Shown here: positions 20,305 to 30,424 of the stretch, one piece after another | How the letters are laid out: the number at the start of each line of letters is the position of its first letter | Position numbering within the stretch: position 1 is the stretch's first letter | Origin: Funneliformis mosseae | Lineage: Eukaryota; Glomeromycota; Glomeromycetes; Glomerales; Glomeraceae | Direction of reading: 5' to 3' | Length of the DNA stretch: 30,424 bases | NCBI GenBank assembly: GCA_910592005.1 | Contig: CAJVPP010000533.1 | Coordinates: 1 to 30,424 of the forward strand | Made by a program: the position numbers and the translations under genes | Notes under the pieces: generated by a model | What the model was told of the DNA's origin: nothing | The model's input: the letters and a program-made list of their open reading frames with translations, nothing else | Databases searched by the model: none

Positions 20305-23300
20305 TTATAGGAAATCAAGCATTAATTCATTCAATTCCAAAAGATTTTCATTATACAATCTTCTATTAGAAGATGGACTATCACGGCGTGTAGAGGGGGT
20401 AGTTTGCATGTCTGTTGGATCAATTTTATACATAATTTCCAGCATTATCTTATATTCTTCAAATGAAAATATAGCACCTTGCTCTTTAATTTGTGTCAGC
20501 ATATTCTAAATACATTTTAAATATATATTTTAAAAAATATTATTAGAATTAAAACGTGGTTTAACGAAAAGAGATTCAATATGAAACATACCACAGGTCC
20601 CATGTTGAACATTTCATAATATCTTCTAGCTCTTTCCAATGAAATTTCACCAGGTGTTTCAACAATATTTTTTAAATTTTGTTGTAATGCAAGAATATTA
20701 CGTGTCATTTTCATAACACCGTTTGTATTTAAATTTCTTATAAAGACAGCATTATTTACCAACAAGTGTTCCATTAATGCATCAAGTCCCTCAAATACAA
20801 ATCTGTTAAAAATGAATAAATAATAAAAGAGTAAGAATTTAAGGAAACGAATAAATAAAGACAATGATATGAATCTATCTTACTTGTGTTCTTTCGTTGG
20901 TAAATGAGATGCGATGTTCTCGTTAAATTTTACCATGTCCGCATTAAGTGTTAAAACATATGGATCAGGTTCGTATGCTTCATATTCGAGTTGATAATTG
21001 CCCTACAATTATCGAAGGAATGTTTTAAATAACTCAACCGCTTTGATAATTATTATTATAAAGTCAAAAATATATTACCTCACGCATCGCTTTATCAAGG
21101 TAATGTAATGTATGACATCGTAGTTCAATTCTTAAAGTGAACAGATTTTGCTCAGCCAACTGTTGAAAAGTAGCCAATAGGGCATCAAATCGACTATTCC
21201 AAAAATTCATGAATTAAAAAAATAATCCCGTCATATTTACGATAAGTAAAAATAGTCATAAATCAAATATACTTTGCCATTTCTCCCGTTAAAGGTAAGC
21301 TAATTTCTCTATCCCCATTTTCTTTCTTCTTTTCATCATCGACATTTAAACTAAAATTAACATCACCATATGATGACCAACGACGATTTATTTTGGCCTG
21401 ACAATGAATCAAACATGAAAAATTACTATATTTATGTAACATAAAACTCGAACAAAAATGTGGTGTATTTCCATATTTACCAAATTTCCATCATCCATTT
21501 TAGTCGAATGTAGGTTGCCTGTTGAATCTTTGCCACGAAGTTCCCAAATTTTGGCAACGAACCATTTCTAAGTAAATTAATAGCAATCAGTAATTCGAAA
21601 ATTTTGTTATCGCAAAATAAATCTCAGGATTCATTTCCTACCAAGCTGTGATAAAGGTTCGCCAAAGCTGTTAATTTCTTATTATCGGTAATTAACTGTC
21701 CTAAACTAATTTCGCGATTCTTTTTAAAATTCATTTCAATTCTGGTTTCCTAATGAGAATAAAAAAAGTTAAATTATAACTATAATTTACGATAGTAAAT
21801 CAAAACGTATTAATCACCTTATCACAGAGTTGTCTTCGTTTGCGTCGATTTTTAGCATTATCTTCAGCAACGTAAGGATATTGTCCTAAAACCTCGGACA
21901 ATTGATCTTGTTGTACCCAGGTAGCACTAATACCCTGGTTATTTGCATCGTCTTTTACATTTGCTTCTCCTTTGTTCTTTGAAACGGTTGCTATATTCCA
22001 ACGCCCCCGAAAAAATGATGTACTTAAGTTTTTAAATTTTTTTATCCCAAATAAAAGGGAAGAGAACATAAGATAAATCACCTTGATATTGTTCAAAACA
22101 TTTCACATAATATTGTGTAAGCAGAGAGATGATCATTTTACTGTATTCTTCTTTGTGGCTTGCCATATTATGAAGCATGGCACAAAGACTTTCAACAATC
22201 ATCATCAATGAAGATGCGCTCTAAAATATATATTTTAATAAAAAAGGACATTCTCCAAAGGTTTAAAAATAAAAAGAAAAAAAATCCACCTTGATAACTG
22301 GCAATGCAGAATAAGTCTTGTAATTTGGATCTTCTTGGAAAGCATCTGATTCTAGGTTATATTAAGCATAAAATTTTAATAAATTTATTTTAAAGTATAA
22401 AGATAATTCATAAGTTTAATAATTATTACCAGCTGTGGATTGACGAAATATTTCAAATATTTTATCACCAATCTGCGGTAAAAATACATTAAAGACAAAG
22501 TCATCCAAGAAAGTTGTGAAGTCTGCAGACGACTGATGCGCACTAAAAACATAACGCAAAATTTTATTTAAATTAATTAGTATTAATTATTATATTTGTA
22601 TACTTGACTTACAATTTACCTTGATGGTATAATTTTTTTAACTTTATCTAAAAACGCGAGTGTAGGCTTAAAAATAATTGAAACATTAAATGCATCGGGT
22701 TTAATAACAAGTTTATGTCCTGCCGTGATATTTGCATTTGCAAATCTATCAACTATAAATACAGATAATTGTCTTTCATCTGGTACTTTTGCAAATACTT
22801 CTGGCATTGAATTTTGAAGTACTGTTGAAATATCTCTTTTATATTGTTTATTTAATTCTTCATTTAACGTTGTATCTGAATCCCCAAATCTAAATAATTG
22901 CTACATAAAGAAAATATAAAGTTAAAATAAAGAATAATTTTTATTTTCAGTGATTTTGATGATAAAAACCTTGGAAGCGTCACGAGCTCGCCTGTCCTTT
23001 ATCATTTCCTGAATGGACGCCTCAGAAGTATTTTCAGAAATAGATTCTCTCTCATCTTCTGTTATATAATCACGTAAAAGCGTGCGAACCTAGAAAAAAA
23101 GGTGTTATTTAAATAATTAGACCAATATAACAATAAGATATAATAATTATTTTTTTATACCTCACTTTGTACAGGCTTCCAAATCTCAATAAAAGAATAC
23201 ACCTTGATATTTTGTGAATCTAGGTGAGAATATTAATGATATTTGAATACCAAGTAATTAATATATATAAAATAAAATAAGTGGTACTCACCACTTTTTT

Positions 23301-25677
23301 GATACTCTTGTCTCTGTGAACAAACATAAATATTAAGACCTTATTGAATTCGAAATAAATATAGTAAATTTAATGACGAATCTAACCTTGCTTATCTTCT
23401 CCACAATGTCGAGTATGAACCTATGACCCTGTAATACTGCATCTAATTTAGAATATAGAGTCCAAAGTAAATCTCTTAATATTTCCATTTGAGCATCATT
23501 CTCAGGATAATCTAGTGCAAATATATCTGCTACATCATTTATCTTTGACTTTTGACTAAAAATCTCAGAGCTCCTAAAAAAAAATATTGAAAAAAAAATA
23601 AATAAATAAATTAAATTAATAAAATTATTTCAAAAAGCTTGGCAATATACAGTCAAACTTGATAACTGAATAGAAAAAATCTCTTAAACATTTTTTTAAA
23701 AATTTTGTGTCTTGTAATAAACGCATAGAATATTCAATAATATGATTATATTTAAAAACTCATAAAAATGACTATTATATTATTTAATACCTTTCTTCTA
23801 CTTCAGCAATTGTTTTATCAACTAACTGATATAATTCTATTGGAATCCTCTGTGTTATAGTCTAATATATCAATTGTATTAGAACACATAATATAATAGC
23901 AAATGTAACATAAAGTAAATTACTACCTCAAGAGCTTGTGGTAATTTTTTCAAAGTAGAGAGAGATTCAATTAAAATTTCCAAATAATAGAATGAGTCAG
24001 TTTCGGGATTTATCTCAAGATTTTCTACGATCTTTTTATAAATATTTGTATGAATTAATAAAAATCTTTTGAATAAATACACGTTTAAGTAACTTACCAT
24101 CTCATCCTCATCGTTAAATGTTATGTTATTATTTAAGGGTTTAGGCGATTTGGGGCTAAGCGGCGTGCTCATAGTAAGACCAGTATTGACTATATATCAT
24201 TTATTAATAACAAAAAAAATAAAATAAATAAAAAATATTTTAGGATTGTTTTGCTTACCTTGTAAATTCTTCTTATTCTTTAAGGTCATATAGCTTATCT
24301 TGCGGGTTTCTTTTCCAGATTGCCATTCCATTAGCGGTGAAGGCACTGTACAAATGAACGTATTCAGCGTCAAGCCATAATTTAACAATAAATAAAACTT
24401 AAATAATTTCTAAATTCATACGCGTTTTCTGATCTTTAGTGTATTTTACCCATCTACTATCACAATATGAATTTTTTAGATATAAATGATTGTGTAACTC
24501 CTCAATTAACAGTTCATGGAGTGACTAAAATGTAATATGGTAATGAAATTTAATAACTTTAATCATTATTAAGATCATTAATTTTACTCTTACACTTTGT
24601 TGCGCTTTAAGATATCTCCTTAAATCTGATAAAGCTCCAATTCCAATCATTTCTTTCTTCTCCAAAGTTTTTATTGCATCCAATAGCATTTTAGCGGCTG
24701 TTAAAAAATGTTTTTCCCTTAACAAAACTTCCAGCTTTTCTGGCGTTTCCTTAAACTCTTCTCTACAAAGAAAAAGATAATGAACAAAAGATTATATATA
24801 TATATATTTTTTAAAAAAAAAAAAAATTATCGTGGATCATTTGCTATAAAATAGAGTGCGACAAATCATATGATCCGTAACGTGATTTTAATAGCAAACC
24901 GCGATATGCTTACATTTGATCTAATATACGAATCATCTCTTTATATTGCTGACTTCGGAACCATAATTGAAGGAGATCTGAACGTTTTGACATTAAAGTC
25001 TCTTTACATGTTTTAAGTTGTGACTTCATTTCCTTTACTCTTTCCTGAGAATCTAATTTAAAATCGAAATATTATTAAAAATGGTATATACCATCTAAGC
25101 AATTGCAAGACCAAGCAAATACGTTAAACTTGCCTCCAATATTTTGCATAACTCCACCAAAAGTACCAATTGAACTATTAAATCCTTGATAATAATCTAA
25201 ATACAATAATGAAATTGGAATTAAAATTAAAATCCAAGTATCATAATAAAATAATTAATTAATCTTATTCATATACCATTGACAATAAATTGAAGAGCTT
25301 TGTCTAATTGACCCTTCATTTGCTTAAATACTCTGTAATCCTTGCCAAGTGAACTACCATCAAGTAATTCCAAAGCAAGTGGAACGGGATTAAACTAATT
25401 ATTATAAATTGTTAGAAATAAATTAATTAAAGTGAAATAAATAAATTTTAACAAGCTCACTTCTTCGCTAGTCATAAATTCCCAATGTGCTTTGATCTGT
25501 CGCATGGCAGCTTCAAGAAAATTAAAAAAAAATTATTTTTTGGTTTAAAATCTAATATATATCATAGATAATCTTATTTGAATTACCCTCCATTTCCAGA
25601 AAACTATCATTTTTAACACTTCTATTTTGTTCTTGTGCGTAAGCTGTTCTCCAACCTTCATCAGTATATTTAGACAT
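20305..25677 (-). CDS. SEC8: Exocyst complex subunit Sec8 (EXOC4 family)
   Basis: Sec8 is a rod-like subunit of the octameric exocyst that tethers secretory vesicles to the plasma membrane at growth sites such as hyphal tips. 27 exons join in frame to 1069 residues (animal Sec8 is about 970). Exons, descending: 25677-25587, 25510-25461, 25394-25277, 25196-25134, 25052-24914, 24762-24594, 24524-24422, 24345-24259, 24189-24098, 24031-23927, 23861-23791, 23573-23387, 23313-23292, 23219-23161, 23089-22970, 22900-22620, 22542-22430, 22351-22290, 22220-22082, 21990-21818, 21749-21642, 21567-21481, 21397-21273, 21193-21079, 21002-20884, 20802-20592, 20505-20305. Family hallmarks: EFNPVPLALELLDGSSLG and YQGFNSSIGTF near the N-terminus, then MSKRSDLLQLW, REKHFLTAAKMLLDAI and GALSDLRRYL; near the C-terminus LRCHTLHYLD, FVFEGLDALMEHLL and ILALQQNLKNI. 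Exon 9 encodes a Ser-Pro-rich loop (STPLSPKSPKP), a possible phosphorylation site. Exon 13 is only 22 bases. Intron 4 is GC-AG. CAG|ATAATAATG before the start hints at a 5'UTR intron. Confidence 0.96.
25053..25133 (-). other. GC-AG intron 4 of SEC8
   Basis: The donor reads GGAG|GCAAGT and the acceptor AAATTAG|AT. Use of the GT four bases further in shifts the frame and gives a stop 14 codons into exon 5. GC-AG restores the Asp codon and the conserved coiled segment that follows. Length 81 bases. Confidence 0.85.
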
Positions 25678-27654
25678 TATTATCTGAAAAAGTTTTAAAT
25701 ACTAATTATCCATTTAAACTTGTTTTATTAGATTACACAAATACAATTATTATAATTACACAAGCACATAAATTACGCAATTGCCGATCATACCAACAAT
25801 CTTTACATTAAGTATTTATATCAAGAATATTTGAGAGAAAGAAGTCCTATCTATGGTAATCGAAATGGTTTGTTAATGAGAAATCGATTAGTTTTGATTT
25901 TTCAAACGGAAATTAGTTTATTTTTGATTAGCCAAAATTTCTTTCCAAGTAAAAATTGTACTTTATATCAAAATTTAATAAAATTTATATATTGCCATCT
26001 ATTATAGTTATAATGATATAAACGATTTTTGACAAAAATTTGAAAAGTTTTATTATAATTAAATGGTAACCTTGAATATGCAATAAATAAGTATATCGCA
26101 AAAAAAATAAGAATTTATATTTTAATTTTTATATTTATAATCTTAAAGAGTATTTTATTATATTAAGCCATAGACAAATAGTTTAATTATATCAAATGGC
26201 TAAGTCATTACTAAAATTTATAATTTTTATATATAATATAAATTACAATTTTTTGGTTAGAAAGATCTTAAATATCATATATTTGATTAAAATTACATGA
26301 TTATTATAATATTTATAATAGTTTTAATTAATATTTTAGTTTTTTTAATAATAATAAATTACAAAATTTCATTATTTATAGTTGAGTAAATAATTAATTG
26401 TAATAAAATAGTTTTGTATAAAATGTATTATTATATTTTATTTAAATTGTAAATTAATTCTTATGCAAGTTTTAAAATTTTTATATAAGTTTAAATTATA
26501 AATAAAAATTTAGTTAAAAATTACAAAAAAATTACTTTTCCTTTTAACATTATCTTTTATCTAAAATTTTATTATAATATCTTATACTAACTTATTTTAA
26601 ATTTATTATTAAATTTACTAAATAAATCTTAAGTTTTATATTGTTAAATTGATTTAAATATAATGAATATTTATAAAACTTAAAGAATATAGATTGTAAA
26701 TTCTGATAAATAAAATTAATTATCACAATCTTTTTAACTTAAATGTTAAAATAATCAAACTAAATCTAATAATACTACTTTAAAATAAAAAGAAAATGAG
26801 TGTTTTGTATTTAACTATACATAAATAGTTATATATATTTATTAAAATATAAAGATCATTTATTTTAATAATTATATATAACTAAGGTTGCTAGATAAAT
26901 TTAGAGGTTTTGCAAATCGTTTAAATGGAAAAAAGGTAAAATTTAATGAAATTATATTAAAATCTTATTAAAAAATCTGTGAAATTTTGGAAAAATAAAC
27001 TATATTAAAGCTTATAAAAATATGAAACTATATCAAAACCTTAGTAAAAAATTAGTGAAACTATAGTTTAGATGTTTTATCAAATTCAAAATGAGTTTAG
27101 ATAAGCAACATTATATATAATAATAGATAAATATTAATTTTTAAACAAAGCAAAATTATAAAAGAAAATAATTATCTTTATAATGAAATTTAGATCAAAT
27201 TATCTTATTTGTACTTTTACATAAATTTTTTGAAATTATTTCTATCATTAATAATAAATTAATTTTTTATACAAATAATATTATTTAGTAGATAAGAATT
27301 ATCTTTATCATAAAGTATAATATCTTAGTATTTATAAGTGACTATATTTATAAGTTTATTAAATGATTTTACTTTTAAAAGAAGATTATTTTACTAGTAA
27401 TATTACATCATTATATTTTTTTTTATTTTTTTTATATTACATCAATATTTATCATTTTTAACTAATAAAAAATTTTAAATTTATAATATATAAAATATTA
27501 TGATTAAAGAGTAATTATTTAGTGATTTTTTTAATATAGTAATAGTTATAAGTATCTGATTACTTTTAACTTTGGTTACAAGTAAGTAAATTTAAAATTA
27601 TTTTTTTATTTAAAAAACATAATCAACTAACTAAAATTAATACATTATGTAATT
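25678..27654. other. Extremely AT-rich block upstream of SEC8
   Basis: Composition falls sharply after about 25.9 kb. The first 150-200 bases should hold the SEC8 promoter and a likely 5'UTR intron (donor-like GTATGA near 25792). Beyond this no gene is readable; it resembles transposon remains worn down by C-to-T type mutation. Confidence 0.5.
26889..27108. repeat. Miniature element-like repeat with internal direct copies
   Basis: Two direct copies of about 43 bases, 26946-26988 and 27022-27064, share ATGAAA(T/C)TATAT(T/C)AAAA and GTGAAA(T/C)T at about 80 percent identity. Weak inverted ends starting GTTGCT lie at about 26886 and end at about 27108. It may be a degraded miniature element. 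Confidence 0.3.
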
Positions 27655-28560
27655 ACTATCTGATTCTATAAGTGTAGCTATATGCCTTTTCATATTAGCT
27701 ACTAAATTTGCAGTAAGTACTAGTGATAATCAATTCTATTCTTTTATAAATTTTCTCTTTAACTCTCTAACTGATCAAATTTTTTTTTGTATATTAATTT
27801 TTATTAATTTCCAAATGTATTCTATAGGGTTTTAGTCTAGAGATATTAATAACTAAAAAAGTATCTCAATGTTATTTCTTTCTTTCATTTTTTCACGATT
27901 TTTGATCAATACTTTAAATCATTATCTTTTTGTAAGATCTAATCTATGTTACCTTCACCAAAAAGTTTAAAGGTAGAAGTCAAAAGACCTTACTTATAAA
28001 TAGTATATATAAATTTAGCATTAAGGTTCCTCTAAAAGTAAAATAACTTACTAAATTTAGAAGCAAAAAAACATCTCTAAACATAAACTTTTAGTAAATA
28101 CTTAACAAAACAAAATACTTTTTTTCTATCAGGAAACTATCAAACTTTTTTTTTGATATATATAATTAAAATATACTCTCATCTGTAAAAATAATTCAAT
28201 TCTAATCAAAATTCTTATATTATTTGCCTATTATAACCTTTCTTTTAATGGTCTTCTTTAAGCAAAGGTTTAGAAATTTCATTATTAAACTTTTCTTCAG
28301 ACTTATGAAAACATCACCTTACTATTTCTACATTAAGCCCAACATCTTTTTTTTTTATTTTTCTTGTATTTAAATGATTGTTATATTATATTCTTTCTCT
28401 GCTATTTTTATAATCTTATCATTTTATTTTGTGATTATTATACAAGACCATTCTAGTCTTTCTAAAATACTTAGATTCTGATTTTTATGATATCTTTTAA
28501 CCTAATAAATAGCTGTAAATTTATTATAGTATACCTATTTAACAATAAATCTAAAACTAA
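27655..28560 (-). mobile_element. Decayed Tc1/mariner transposase (DD34E type)
   Basis: The minus strand still shows the order of a Tc1-type transposase in broken frames. Near 28380-28460 there is a helix-turn-helix-side segment (IITK, KIIKIAEKEYNITI); at about 28177-28195 IIFTDES with the first Asp; at about 27918-27930 QKDND with the second Asp; at about 27800-27830 NPIEYIWKLIK with the Glu, roughly 34 codons later; the tail near 27660 reads RHIATLIESD or similar. Many stops arise where Trp, Gln or Leu codons have become TGA, TAA or TAG, and at least one indel shifts the frame. It is inactive. No terminal inverted repeats were identified with confidence. Confidence 0.7.
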
Positions 28561-30424
28561 ACTTTAGACTAATTGAATATTTGCATAAAAAGATAATTTT
28601 TCTAAAAAAAACTTCATTTTTCAAATGAAAGTTTAATGACCATCTAAATTTTTTTTGTATTATTAACACTTATAAATTTACAGGTGATTATATATTGTAT
28701 TATATTATATTCTTGAAAAATTTAAGGGGTAATTATATAATAATTTTAGACAATTTCAGGTAATTGGATACTTATAACTGTTATTGTAAGAAAATTAAGA
28801 AAAATAACTTAAACTAGCAAAAAGAAAAAATTGACATATTAATGTAAAAAATAACAGTTTAAAGTTAAAATTAATTTAAAAATATAGATTTTAGAATTAT
28901 GTATATATATATATTTTTAAAGGGATAATATTACAATAACTCTTAAAATAGTTAAATTTATATAAAAAAAATTTTAATAAATCAGTTTATATATATATAT
29001 CTAAATAATAAAAATTTTGTATTTTAAAATATTAGTTTTATAGTTTTTTAAATGAAATAAATTTTTTATATAACATAAAATAAAAATCAATTAAAAGTTT
29101 TTATTTATTTTAATAAATTTTTAAAATTTTAAAGATTTATTATTAAAAAATAAAAATAATTTATGTATAAACTTTATGAAATTAGAAATAAATGAAATGT
29201 TAATTTATTTTATATGATTGAAATTTTAACTTTAAAATAAAACTGATGCAAATCTAAATAATTCTAAATAATTAAAATAAAAAAAATTACTTTATATATT
29301 ATTTTTGTAAATAATATAAATTACCAATAATTGTTATATTTAAAAAAAACAAATGCTAAAAAATTTACTTTCAAAAAATATTGTATTGATATATTTAAAA
29401 AAAATAAAATTAATAAAAAAAAATTACTTTTTATTATAAATAATTTTGAAAATTATAAGAAGATAATATTAAAAATATTATACTTAATAATAATATTTAT
29501 TTAAGAATCATTTCTAGTAATCTTACTTAAATCATTTAACTACTTGATATCTGTCAAATAGATTATTTAAAGACAAATTTTATGAAAAATAAAATATTTA
29601 GATGAGTTCAAATAATTTATCTATATTAAAAATAGAACTTAAAACAGAATTTTAAAAGAAATAATTATAAAATTATTTAAATAATATAGTATTAGTAATA
29701 CAATATATAGATCTAAAGATGATTTATTTAGATAAAAAGAAAATTGTAAATAAAAATAGTTATTTATAAAGATAATTCTTATAATTACTTTTAAATTTAA
29801 TTAAGTTATAACTTTATTGTATTATAAGTAAATTTAATTGCATCACAAGTTGCAACTCAATTATACTATTTTTTAATTATAGTATTTATCTTTAGTTATT
29901 CAACTAATAAATTAAAAGATAAAAATTTAAAATAAAAATTTATTTTGAATAAAATATAAAATAGAATAAATTTTTAAATTTGAAATGTTATTTATTTTTA
30001 TTTTTTAATTTTTTTATCAAAAGTTATAGTATTGCTTAAAATTAAATAATACTTATAATTAAAAAATATAATATATAAAATACAGTAAATATAATATAAA
30101 CTTTTATATTTAGATATAGATAATTATTATAAGTATATATTTTAGTTTATAGAAATAAACTTTATATTTATCAAAGAATGTATATTTTACTAAATTTGAT
30201 ATGATAATACTTTAGTATATCTCATTATTAATTATTAATATATTAACTTATTAATTATTAAAATAATAAATACTATTCCTTAAACTGTAGAGTAAGCAAA
30301 TTTACCTGCGAATATAAAAAAAATATATTAATTTTTTAATAAAAAATAAAATAAAATATTAATGTTAATAATATAATTATTATATAAAAAATATAGTTTA
30401 ATATATATTTTATCAACTTTATTA
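28561..30424. other. Extremely AT-rich tail of the window
   Basis: Nearly pure A/T sequence with short TATATATA runs (for example 28900-28913 and 28988-29000). No coding frame, RNA gene or clear repeat unit could be read. It probably contains the rest of the decayed transposon and other relics. Confidence 0.5.

Overview
The window looks like nuclear DNA of an arbuscular mycorrhizal fungus (Glomeromycotina, Rhizophagus-like). It is very AT-rich, full of long A and T homopolymers, and its genes have many short introns. It carries families known to be expanded in Rhizophagus: a kinase fused to Sel1 repeats, a Crinkler-type protein, F-box/LRR genes and decayed Tc1-type transposons. The organism assignment is inference from this content; no ribosomal or mitochondrial marker is present.

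All five well-supported genes lie on the minus strand. From left to right they are: the 5' end of a polyubiquitin gene (1-389, running off the window edge); a Crinkler-family gene broken by two frameshifts (1460-2659); a five-exon protein kinase with about 20 Sel1 repeats whose DFG motif reads NFG (5751-9426); a six-exon caleosin (11431-12627); a single-exon F-box/LRR protein (13266-14150); and the exocyst subunit Sec8 in 27 exons (20305-25677). The four intact complete or edge-partial genes plus Sec8 were read exon by exon and every splice phase closes. Three introns, in the Crinkler, caleosin and Sec8 genes, can only be spliced in frame as GC-AG introns with the donor GCAAGT.

Between genes, 2728-2971 is a miniature inverted-repeat element just upstream of the Crinkler start, followed by a GC-rich GGCCA cluster. 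The stretch 3.0-5.7 kb is AT-rich with weak remnants of an F-box-like gene. The 14.2-20.3 kb stretch has no complete gene, but it holds several short coding-like islands (one with a clean intron), seven ACGCGT hexamers and three TCACGTGA octamers. From 25.7 kb to the end the composition drops to extremely AT-rich DNA with a heavily mutated Tc1/mariner transposase (about 27655-28560).

The genes do not form a pathway. Ubiquitin and F-box proteins belong to protein turnover, Sec8 to polarised exocytosis, caleosin to lipid droplets (abundant in these fungi), and the Sel1 kinase to signalling. I found no obvious new multi-gene system. The points most worth checking are the GC-AG introns, the predicted pseudokinase, the motif clusters and coding-like islands at 14.8-19.2 kb, and the ubiquitin residue 24/25 variants.
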